Positions 49,441 to 60,115 of a stretch of DNA of 64,000 bases are shown here, piece by piece. The notes beneath the pieces were generated by a model. The model was not told the origin of the DNA. It saw only the letters and a program-made list of their open reading frames with translations, and searched no databases. Every line of letters starts with the position of its first letter. Positions within the stretch are counted from its first letter, which is position 1. Origin of the DNA: Sarcocystis neurona (Eukaryota; Apicomplexa; Conoidasida; Eucoccidiorida; Sarcocystidae); contig KL647291.1 in assembly GCA_000727475.1 (NCBI GenBank), positions 5,627,730 through 5,691,729 on the forward strand, written 5' to 3'. A program made the position numbers and the translations under genes.

Positions 49441-51412
49441 GAGGCGGCAGGAGCCTGCTGCGCATCCCTGTCTGTGGCGACGTGGCTTTCCTGTGGCTTG
49501 CTGCAGCAGCTGCTGCCCACTTCGACGAGTCGAGCAACACGGGCACTGCTCTGACGGCGACACAGCTGCAGCAGAAGCGGAAAACTTGCAAAGACGCAGC
49601 AGTGCGTTCCGCAGCAGCGCTGTGGCGGTGGAGCAGCACAGACGCATGCGCAGCACCTCCCCCTGGCGGAGAGTGTCCCACAAAAAGGTGTGAGTTGTTT
49701 CATTAGCCGCCCGTGCTTTTCCCTTCGTCGGCAACTCTGTCGTCAACGTGTGGTGGATACGCGTCCCACCACGGGGTTTTCTTCCACCGATTTGCTCACC
49801 CGCTCCCATGCGCATGCATCAGCGCACATCTTCGTCTACTGTCACACTCATTATAGCAGCACACGTCTCCCGTCCGACGTAGGGTCAGCAGGTGTGCACA
49901 CACATCACATAGCGCGGTGTTTAGGTGTATACGTCCGTCTGGGTCTCAACGCAGGTACAACACTCTTGTATATATGTGTGGCTGCTACCGCTTCGACGCA
50001 CACGAGCACATATATATGTGCATACACACGTATTTGCTGCCTGTTTAGAACACCTCCGTACTTTTGTGTGGACGACGCCTGCGCGCCCATCTTCTCCCGA
50101 AGCGGCCCACCCACGCGTTTCTCTCTCCGCTCGCGGCTGTGACATTTCCGGATAAAAGCTGCTCGATCTCTCGGCCGGGTCCCTTCCCCGTCTCCCCTCG
50201 TCTTCTCTATCTGCGACTCTCTGCCCCGTGGGCTACACATTTCGTCGTCTGTCTGTCTGAGAGTGTGTATGTGTGTGTGATGTGGCTGTTCGATAAATCT
50301 TCTGTTTCTGGGGAGGTTTCCCTCTGTTTTGGGAAACGACCGAGTTCGCTTCCCTCTCCATAATGAAGTGCAAATGTACGTGTCTCTGCGGTAGAAAACG
50401 GAAGCCGGGGGAGGGGCTGGCCGCGTCCCCGAGCTCCGCCGTCCTCTCTTGCTGCCGTAAACCGCGTCTCGTATTCTTCTTACCGCCAATATCTTCCTCA
50501 GGTAGTATATATGTATATATATTGGTATTGGTGTGTACTCTTTTCTTCCATTGCAGCATGTACGCCTGTAGCTGTAGAGTTGAATTTAGATACACACGTG
50601 CGTTGACCTATATATGTTTGTCGCTGTCCACACAAACACAAACACACGTCGCCTTCCCCCAGGAGTGTTAGATATATGTATATGTCTATGTGGCTGCGTG
50701 TGGCTGCTTGGCGGCGCGGTCGCACGCCCGGGCGAGTCTCTAAGTGAAGGCGAGAGCTGTTTACTACGGTGGACGTACACCTGCTGGGAGGTCCGGACTT
50801 CCTTTGTTTCTGTTGACTTCCTTTTGCTTCCATCCGCAGCGGTCTTTGCCGTTGACGTTTATCTCGTTTTGCGCCTGTGTCGCCGTTTCTCTCCGTCCAC
50901 GCCATACGAGCGGGTTCCCAAAGAACAGGCCGCTAGGACGCATGTCTTCCTGCTGCTGCTTTTTCTGCTGCCACGCCAGACGAGCGGCTTCTCAGAAGAC
51001 AGGCCGCGACGACGCTTGTCTACCTGCTGTTGCTTCTTCTGCTGCTCGCGGCCCGTCTTTCGACGCGTCGCACGGGTCTCGCTGCTGTCCCTGCGAGTCA
51101 GCAGTTGCTGCTGTCGGAGGCCTGTTGCTGCCACTGTCACTTCCGCTGCTGCCGCTGCTGGCATTTTTAACCGCGCGTGCCCCTTGCGGCTGTTACCGCT
51201 CTCCCGTCACGGCCAACGAAGTTCTGCTGCTGCTTCGTCTGCTGCCGGTGTACAGCGCTCTCCTCCTCCTCCTCTTCATCCTCCTGCTCCACGAACACCA
51301 CCTGCTGCTGCTGCAGGTCGTGCCGCCGTCCACTGCGGCTGCTGCCTCGGGCGGGGACTGAGGGCCACACAAGTGCTGCTGCTGTTGCTGCTGTCACTTG
51401 TCGACTTGCACC
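49441..51412. other. 5' flank of FEN1
   Basis: This holds TA-rich segments (about 50505-50525), C/T-rich DNA (50100-50240, 50800-51060) and a CTG cluster (51210-51400) that runs up to the FEN1 start. It should contain the FEN1 promoter and 5' untranslated region, but no element can be named. Confidence 0.5.
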
Positions 51413-52083
51413 ATGGGAATCAAAGGACTGGGCAAGTTCATCGGCGACTTTGCGCCTCGGGCGATCAAGAGACAGGAGGCCGCCTCCTTCGCCAGCCGGG
51501 TAGTCGCGGTCGACGCGTCCATGTCTCTGTATCAATTTCTCATCTCCATCCGCGATGCCGACTCGTTTGGCTCTTTCACTAACGAAGCAGGGGAGTGCAC
51601 TTCTCATATCGCTGGCATGCTCAACAGAGCGCTCAGGTACTCCTTCAATATATCTGGTGTACATTCGTCAGCCATGTACACACCAAGAAGTATCTACGCA
51701 TACATATATGTATATATAGGCGGCGACACATCTAGGTGTGGGTCACGCGCGCGTCTCCCCGCATGCATGTGTATATCTTCGCTTTCTCTTTCTCTGCTTT
51801 TCTCTTTGTTAAGCGCTCTTAGAGTGGTCTACATGTCTGAGGACTCCTCTGTATATGTGGCTAAACTTATACACGTATGCGGGTCGGGCTGCCATAACGC
51901 CGGACAAACGTACAGAGTAGCACACGACCGTAGAATTGCATGCGGACCTGTCTGTAGAACGACGTACCTATATATGTGTACACATGTGTAAAGTCCACCA
52001 GCGTACACCTACTTAGATGTATAAAATTTTCGTATGTGTCTTTATACGTGTATCTTCCTGCATGCATGCATACGGGCGTCTGG

Positions 52084-52114
<31 letters not shown>

Positions 52115-55100
52115 CCTGGATGCACATAGTTGCACATACATGTATACATATATGTAGATGTAGAGAAAGAGAGCCCACAACTATGCGTATACACATATGT
52201 ATACGCATATGTATATTTATGTATATATGTCTATATATGTATGTGTTGTGTCGGCATGTCAGGACGAACGTCGTTCACACATATCTACATTTACGGAGAG
52301 GCGTACATATACGTATGTGTAGCATGTACCAGCAGGTCAGAGTCTGCTTGTGTTTGAGGTGTACGTACACCTACGGAGAGGCCTACACACACATATATAT
52401 AGCGTGTACCAACACGTCCCCGTCTTTTTCAGTATGTGTTTTAGGCGTATGTACACCTACAGAGAAGCGCACATATATGTGTATGTAGTGTAAGAACATG
52501 TCAGTACGTCTTTCTCTCTCTACATATATACATATGTATATATATATATATATGGACAACGTATGTGTGCCCGGTTTTCTTTCTGAAATGAAGTTTACGC
52601 ACGTGTGTAGAAGCTTCTGTGGGTGTGGGGAGACGTCTGCAGACCTGCATGTATGTAGATCTACGTCATCAATGACTATCTTGTCATCGCAGCCATATGA
52701 AGAGATACACACGTTGGCGCAGAAATACATGCATGCGCGCGCAGGCGAAGAAGGGGGAGGCCCGCTGAAGAAGGCGAAGGCAGCCAAGGTGTATTATACG
52801 ACCTGCCTGTGTGCCTGCGCGCGCAACGACGTGGAAGTAGCAGATGTTAAGAAACGCGTATGGAGAGCTCGCCAGCAAGAAGGAAAACGACTCTCCTCCC
52901 GCGGAAAGAAGAGTCGAGAATTTCGTCGCCGAGAGACACAGAGACGGGTGTCTAGACACCGGCTTGTTTGCAAAGTGGCGTTGCCAACGCGTGTACTTGG
53001 CTAGCTGGCGCGTGTCTCTGTGTATGTGTGTGGACGCGCATGCGCGTCTTGAAGAGAAGAGAGGCGACGACTTTTCGACGAAGAGTCGTGAAGCGCGTTG
53101 CCTTGTGCAAGAGGATTGCTTCTTCATTCTCCCAGTCTTCGTATTTCCTTCCTGCTGGTGCAGCCTCTGCTGGTGCTGTCCTGCTGCTGCTGCCGTCCTG
53201 CTGCTGCTACCACTCCGTTCTTCCTGCTGCTGTTGTTGCCCACCGTTTGCCGCCGTGCTCGTCTGTTCCTGCGCTCATTCTGCTCCTGCGCCTCTTGCTC
53301 TTTCGTTCGACTGCTGCTGCTGTTTCTTCTGCCGTCGTTTATTGTTGTGTGCTGCCGGGACTGCTGGGTTTTCTTCTCTCGTCTTTCTTCTCGCATCAAG
53401 CTGCGGTCTTTTCTGCTGGCTTTCGTTTGCTGCCGCGTGCTTCATCACCAGAACTGGTGCTTGTGCTACGCCTTCCCCGTATACCCATGCAATAACGTAT
53501 GGCTGCTGGTGCAGTGCGAGGTTTTCTCTGTGTCTTTCGTGGGTGTCCCCGCTGCTGCTGTCGTCTCTGCTCTCGTCGCGTTTGCTCTGTTGCTGTTCAT
53601 GTTTGTACTGCTGCCGTTACAGCTGGCTGCCGCTCCTATTGTTGAGTCCCCTCTGGTGTGCGGACCCCACAGCTGCTATTGCCGCTGCTGCTGCTGCTGG
53701 TGTCGTGTTAGACTGCTGGAGCAGGGTATCAAACCGGTGTACGTGTTTGACGGGGAGCCGCCGGCGCTGAAGGCGGCGGAGTTAGCCAAGAGGCGGGGGA
53801 CCCGAGAGGCCGCAGCAACTGCAGCGGAAGCAGCGAGAGAAGCAGGAGATACAGAGGAACTGAGGAAGCAGCTGGCGCGTTCCTTGCGGGTCGAGAAGAA
53901 GCACGCTGCAGACGTGCAGCGGCTGCTGCGTTTGATGGGGCTGCCGGTGGTCCAGGCTCCGGGAGAAGCCGAGGCGCAGTGTGCGGAACTGACGAAGCAT
54001 CAGCGCGTGTGGGCGACAGCCACCGAAGACGCAGACGCGCTGACTTTCGGCGCAACGCGTCTCATCCGTAATTTGACTTTTGGCGGAAGTGGGGCGGACC
54101 GCAACAGCAGCAGCAGCAAGGCCGGAGGCGGTGGCAGCAGCAGCAGCAGTGCTGGCAGCCACCAGCACGGAGGGACAGCGGCTGCGGTGTTGCTGATTGA
54201 TTTGCCGACTTTGCTGCAGGAGCTGCGTTTCACCCAGGAGCAGTTCGTCGACTTCTGCATTCTCTGCGGCTGCGACTACTGCGGGACTGTACGGGGGGTC
54301 GGCGCCAAGACGGCCTATGCAATTCTTCGCGACCACGGCTCGTTAGAACGGGCGATTGCTGCTGGGGCGCTTGAGCAGGAGAAGCTGCCTGACCCGTTTC
54401 CTTTCGAAGAAGTCCGTCAGCTGTTCATCAATCCACGAGTTCTTCCTGCCGCCCAAGTAGACATCACCTGGTCTGATATTGACGCCGATGGACTGCGCAA
54501 GTTTCTCGTACAGGCAAGTCCCCGCCATCCCCACTTTTACGTGCCGGGTTAACACCGCTGCTGGTACGGCTGCAACAGTGAGATTTGCTTCGGTAGAAGA
54601 AGAGCTGCTGCTGCTGCTGCTCGAAGGACTCCTCTTCGTTTCCTGCTGCTACTCGCGTTGCTGCCGCGGGGGCTGCGTCGCGAACTGCCGCCTTTCTTGC
54701 TGCTGCTGCTGCTGCATATGCTGCTGCCGGCGGTGACCGATGCGCTGCTGCTGAGCTGCGGGCTGCTGCTCCACGACAGGAGCAGCAAAAACACATCGCT
54801 GCTGCTCCCGCAGAAGAGCTACCGCATACAGAGAAAAGCGGGCGGAAAAGGAAGACAAAGAAGAGCGACAGATCTCGCCGCAGACCAGTGGAGGGACTGC
54901 TGCCGCCGCGTGTCCCAGCATTCTTCTTTATGGCGTGGTGCTGCTGCTGCTGCTTGTATGGTCGTCCTCTCGTCCTTATCTTGCGCATCACACCTCCCCG
55001 TTGTCGTCTTGCTGCTGCCCCGCCCTTGCCGCGTACTTGTTGCTCTGCGACTGCTAGTTCCGCACGGGGATGGACTCTCTGTTGCTGCTGCTTCATCTGC

Positions 55101-58100
55101 GTGCTCCTGCTCGTTAATTCTGCCTGCTGCTTTTGCTGCTGCGTAGTGACGAACGGCTCGTCGCTGTCGCTCCTGCTGTCACTGTATTGCCGAGGCGCCC
55201 TTCTGCCCGGGCAGATGAAAAGACGACAGCCATCGTGCTCCCCCGGCGGCATCTGCTCTCGTAACTTTTCTTCGGCTGCAGCAGCAGTCGCTTCTCCTAT
55301 GGTGCTCCGCTGCTGCCTCTGCTGCGACGTGCCGCTGCCCTTGCGGGAGTCTGCTTCTGCTGCTGCGTCTGGCACGCTACTGGTGCCGCACACTTTTCTG
55401 TCCTGTTGTTGCGTCTCTCGCGTTGCCGCTGCCGTATGGGCAGCCTGCTGCCACTACCGCCTGCTGCTGCTTTTGCTGCTGATCTGCTACGTCCCCGTCC
55501 TGCTGCTACGGCGTCCCAAATCCGGCTGCTGCTGTTGCTGCAGCAGGGTCGACAGCAAGCATGTCAACTGTGGCCGAGGCACGCTGGGACCTCCTTAGCT
55601 GCTGCTGCAGCTGCTGGCCCGCCGTGTGGTTTGCTGCTGTTCTGGCTGCATCTGTGCTGCTGCTGTCGCTGCTTGGCGTGTCCCGCCCGCCGCCGTGGCG
55701 ACTGCTACTGCTGCTACTGCTTTGTGCTCGCTCGCTAAGGCGCTCCGGTGCTGCTCTCTGCTGTCACGCGATTGCTGTGCTGCTGTGTCACTGCTGGCAA
55801 CCCAGCGCCGCTCTTCTACGTACGAATGTAGTAGCTTAGCTGCAGACCTCTGCGGCTTTTCAGCAGATGCTGTAACTATTTCACTCCGACAAGACACGGC
55901 GCGCCAGGGAGACTACGTATACATCTGAAGAGCAGCTTCACACACACTACGTAGAGAGATCCAGGTACACGTATACACACGAGGATATATATATATATAT
56001 ATGTTTGCATACAAACATGTACCTAAATAAATATATATCAATGCGTACATGCACGTACATACACAAATATATATATGTACTTAGATGGTATACACGTGAG
56101 CGTGTATAGGTATGTATATGCATATACATATATATATATATATATGTATGTGTACAAACATGCACATGAATAAATATATATATTTGCGTACATGCGCGTA
56201 CATACACAAATATAGATATATGTGTGCTTAGATGGTATACATATGAGGATATATATATATATATGTGTGTGTACAAACGCATGCAGCAATAAGTATATAG
56301 AAATGCATCCACGCACGTAGATACACAGTATATGTATATGTACTTAGATTTACGTATATAAATGTATATGTACGTACATTTATATATATGTGTATGTGTG
56401 TATATTTTTCCTGTATACGCATGGATATATAAAGTAAGCGTTTGGCGTTAGTTTAAAAGTTGTGCGTCTGCAAGGAGAGGATTTACAGGGAAGTTATCCA
56501 AGGAAGTAGACTCTTCACCCTTCCGGTGGGCAGCCCGCAACTGCCTGCTTACCGGCCCACTAGAGAAGCACACTGCACAGCGACACATACGCACGTGTAC
56601 ACGAATGTGTGTGTCCGCTTCTTCGTAGAAATGTATACACAGATATATAGCTCCTATATATCTCTTCTACGCGTACCGTATACACGTCTGCAGAGCGGCG
56701 TTTTCTTCGTTTGTACCAAGAAGACACGTCTGTTTGAACACCCGCATGCGGATGTAGACGAAAAAGTCGCAGATGCAGGAGGTCCAACTCGATGACTGTT
56801 TTGACAGGACACCCCACGCGTGTAACTCTGTTGGCATGAGGAGTGCTGCTGCTGTCTCCTTGGTGTGCCACGGCAGCGTCTTCGTCGTACCACACACGCC
56901 TGACTCTCTGCTGCTGAAAACAGGCTCACGTATAATTTTGTGTGCACCTCTACGTCTGCAGAAGAAGCGATAGTGAGGCTCGTTCGTCTTCGTTTCCCCT
57001 CAGCGTCATATCTATTCCCCCCACCGCTTCTCCGCTTCCCAAAGAGAGGAGAGGGGAAGAAGAAGAAGGAGCAGCAAAGCGGCAGGAGCACAGAAGCCAC
57101 ACAGGAGGAGCACGGCGGAGGCAACATGAGCCAAAACAGGCGACAATAAAAAGCAGCGGCAGCAGTAGAGGAGCAGAGCTGGCCGCGTAGCAGCAGCAGG
57201 AAGGGCCGCAGGGCGTTACTCTGGTAGAATGCGGTGGGAAGACGTTCTTGTTGTGCAGGCGCAGCGGAGACGGGACTTCGTCGATAGTGCTGCAGCAGGT
57301 AGACAGGAGGGTGGAAGGGCAGCACTAGGCGAAGCATTTCTACGGGTCGTACGTCCTCTGCTTGCGGTAGGGGGACGGATCCGGTGGCCCTACTGCTGCG
57401 GACATGCATGCGCAACACTACTTTTAGCTTCGCAGGATCTTTTTACTTCTTCGCTTCTACTGGGGCACACGGCAAAGAAGTAGAGCAGTTCACACAACCG
57501 AGGCTGTTTTTCTCCTCTTCACGCTTCGGTGTTGCCGTTTTTGTGCGGGACGACATTGCGTGTGTCCGTCTGTGCGACAGCCTTTCTGCGTCTGTGTAGC
57601 TGTTTCTCCTTTTCTCCTGTAGTGTGAACGAGCCTGCTGCAGCAGCGGTGGTCCGCGCTTTTTGTCTCTGTGCTGCAGCAGCTGCTTGTAGCGCACGCGC
57701 GCACGTACGCACACCACCGTTTTCGCGCTGCTGCAGCCTCACAGGTCTGGCTGCGGCGAGTATGTGGACGGCCACGAACTGTCTCTTCCTTTCTCGTGTT
57801 CTTCTCTTTCATACTGGCAGGAGAACCAGTTTAACGAGCAGCGAGTGGAAAACTGCATCTTGCGGCTGAAGAAGGCGCGGGGCAAGGCATCGCAGATGCG
57901 GCTGGAGAGCTTCTTCGGTGCGCCGACGACGAAGTCGTCCTCCCTGATGCAGAAGCAGCAACAAGAAAAACAGAAGCAACTCGAGCTGCAGAGACAGAAG
58001 AAGTTGCTGCCGAAGAAGAGCGCGAAAAGGTCTAAACGAGACGCGCCACTTGCTGCCGATAGTGGCCGTGCTGCTGCCGTTGCGTCGTCTTCTCGCGTCG

Positions 58101-58543
58101 GCGCTGCTACTGCTGCTGCTCGCACTGCGGTTGCCCCTGCGGGAAAGGAAGAGGAGAAGCGCGAGGCGGAAGGTGAGGAAGCGCAGGAGGAGAAGGAGGA
58201 AGAGGACGAGGAAGCACGCAGACAGGTGGTGGACAGAGAGCCGAAGCGAATGAAGACAGAAAGCAGCAGCGATGTCAAGAGCAGCGGCACTCGCACAGCT
58301 GTAGCAGAGTCTACAGAGACAGCGCCTGGTCCTCCTGTTGCTAAAGAGGAGAAGAGCGATTCTGAAGAAAGTGAGAAGAAGCTGTCACCCGACGTTGGTG
58401 CTGTTGCGCGTAAGGATGTCGCAGGAGAACGGGAGGAAGCCCACGGGGCGGACGAAGGGAAGCAGCAGCAGCAGCAGCACACGTCAGACAACGAGAAACA
58501 GCAAGACACGAAAGACGAGAAAAAACAGCAGGAGCAAACTTAA
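51413..58543 (+). CDS. FEN1: Flap endonuclase 1
   Basis: A structure-specific 5' flap nuclease for Okazaki fragment maturation and long-patch base excision repair, in the nucleus with PCNA. Exons 51413-51636, 53712-54513 and 57821-58543 keep frame and give 582 residues. The start is strong (caccATGG; MGIKGLGKFIGDFAPRAIK). Exon 1 ends LNRALR, split AG/A. Exon 2 reads LLEQGIKPVYVFDGEPP. Catalytic acids: D34 (VAVDAS), D88 (FDGEPP), E160/E162 (PGEAEAQC), D181/D183 (TEDADALTF), D263 (CGCDYCGTVRGVGAKTA). A Gly/Ser-rich insert (about 199-233) replaces a short loop. Exon 3 carries ENQFNEQRVENCILRLKK and the PIP box QMRLESFF (367-374). It then has a basic patch KKLLPKKSAKRSKR and about 170 charged, low-complexity residues. 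Typical length is near 380, but long tails are known in apicomplexan FEN1. Intron 2 appears to use a GC donor (cag/gcaagt). Confidence 0.95.
51637..53711 (+). other. FEN1 intron 1
   Basis: This intron of about 2.1 kb (gtactc...tgttag) holds a (TG)n run at about 52091-52114, the minisatellite at 52283-52480, a TA tract at about 52520-52555, and CTG-rich, C/T-rich sequence from 53140 to the acceptor. The acceptor follows a gctgctgctgctgg run. Confidence 0.8.
52283..52480. repeat. Three-copy ~84-bp minisatellite in FEN1 intron 1
   Basis: The core tacacctacggagaggc recurs near 52283, 52365 and 52451 (spacing about 82 and 86). Each copy is followed by a TA/CA stretch and, in the first two, by a tagc(a/g)tgtacca segment. 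It matches the general unit design of the other minisatellites in this window. Confidence 0.75.
54514..57820 (+). other. FEN1 intron 2
   Basis: This intron of about 3.3 kb has a CTG-rich first third (54600-55780), the TA-based repeat at 55970-56400, and an unremarkable remainder. It ends ctttcatactggcag. The donor reads cag/gcaagt. Using it keeps KFLVQENQF at the same length as the family, while the only nearby GT (gtacag) would delete two residues. Confidence 0.75.
55970..56400. repeat. Three-copy TA-based tandem repeat in FEN1 intron 2
   Basis: The core gcgtacatgcacgtacatac near 56043 recurs almost unchanged near 56186 (one base different) and in more diverged form near 56305. Flanking segments (ttagatggtatacac, gaggatatat) repeat too. 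The period is about 120-145 bases. The first two copies are similar enough to suggest recent duplication. Confidence 0.8.
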
Positions 58544-59920
58544 GACGATGCTGTGCACCGCCTCCTGCGGGCAGCGTACGGTTGACACTGGCGCTACTGC
58601 GGCGTCTTCTTTAGAACACGCATACACGTTTCAGCCAGCTATCCCAGTACAAAGGACGCTGCCGCTGTTACTGGTTCAGCAATGGTGTGCTGCTACTGCT
58701 GCTTCAGAAGTGGGCGTACTGCTGCTGGGGCTGCTTCAGAAGTCGTATTGCCGCTGCTGCTTCTTCCTCAGGAATGGTATTGCTGCTGCTGGTGCCCGAG
58801 GAGTAATATTGCTACTGCTGCTGGTACTTTAGTAGTGGTATTGCTGCTGCTCCTCCTGTCTTGGCTATCAAAGTGCTGCAGAAATGACAGCTGGTACTGC
58901 AGCAGGTGCTGCTCTTTGCGCTGGCAAACGAACTGCCACAACTGCAGGGGCTCCTGCGGCAGCTGTCGCCGAATGGCTGCTGTTGTTGTAGAATAAGAAC
59001 AGGGACGCGAACTACAAGGGACTGCAGCTGCTGCACGAGAGGCACGCGCCCGCTAGTGTTACTTCTGTATTAGTGGAGACCTTCTTGCTGCGTTGTAGGA
59101 AGAGAAAGACTCGCGTTCCTGTTTCCCTAGATCTTCGCGATGCTCCAACTGCACTGTATTACCGCAGCTTCGGCGGTGGGGTCCTCCTGCTGCTTCTCCG
59201 GCCGCTGTTGCTCTTGATGGTACTGCGGCTGCTGAGCTGCTGGTGCTGCTGTCATTGATGCTGCTACTACCTCTGCTGCGCTGCTGTCGCTTGTACGACT
59301 GCCGCGGCTGGTACTGCTGCTGCTGCTGCTGCGCTTGCCGTCGAAGCGCTAGTGTGGAAAAAAGAGAGCGAAATGTCTAGTGGTTGCAACGAGATAAATC
59401 AAGCTGCAGGTGGCGATGACTCTGCTGTGTGGAGCAGCCACTTTTTAGGACCGATCTGATCTGCTGCGCACGCAGGCAGAGCTGGGGCCACGCATGCTAC
59501 GCTTTGAATAAATAGGAGGCATTGCTGAAGCAGCTACCGTCGCACCAGCAGCACGACTGCAGCTGCGGAGCGATGCAACAGCAGACGAACTGCAACAGCA
59601 GAATATTACAGCCGCAACTACATACACCGGTCGAAGGAGCTGCAGCAGCAATCGCAACGAAAAAGCTGCAGCGGCAGCAGTCTTGCAATTGCAGTAGCAG
59701 CCGTAACGTAGTGTATGTGCTAAACATGTTCACACATGCGTAGAAGAAGAACAGGAGGTGGAGAAGACATGTCAGTGTTGCGGATGGGTATACCTTCTCG
59801 GGTGAATGTCTATCACCGGCTTCCTAAAAGGGGAAAAACCACCGGCTTTATTGCAGGGAAATATACGCACGTATCCCTGCGGCCCATCTGTTGAGTTTAA
59901 TGTCCATCTCTGTCTCTGTA
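58544..59920. repeat. CTG-rich DNA downstream of FEN1
   Basis: From about 58650 to 59340 the + strand is an interrupted ctgctgctg array, followed by a smaller CAG-rich patch (59520-59710). It includes the FEN1 3' untranslated region. Open frames are short and reflect repeat composition only. Confidence 0.7.
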
Positions 59921-59924
59921 TATA

Positions 59925-60115
59925 TATATATAGGGAGAGAAAGAAAGAGGTATATATATACATATATATACACACACACAATGGGAGAGAGAGAGAGAAA
60001 GATGTATATATATACACATATATATACATCTATAGGGAGAGTGAAAGATGTATATATATATACATACGTATATATATATATATATATATACGTGTGTATG
60101 TATGTGTAAGGAGAG
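59925..60115. repeat. Purine/TA minisatellite, unit ~52 bp
   Basis: The purine block gggagagagaaagatg recurs near 59933, 59983 and 60035, with a partial copy near 60110, and TA/CA tracts between. Spacing is about 50, 52 and 75. A run of TA repeats occupies about 60066-60092. Confidence 0.8.

Noticed and set aside
48275..49681. 468-codon - strand frame with a ~60-residue Leu run
   Set aside because: The Leu run is the antisense reading of an intergenic CAG array, and the other frames are equally open. There is no recognisable flanking domain.
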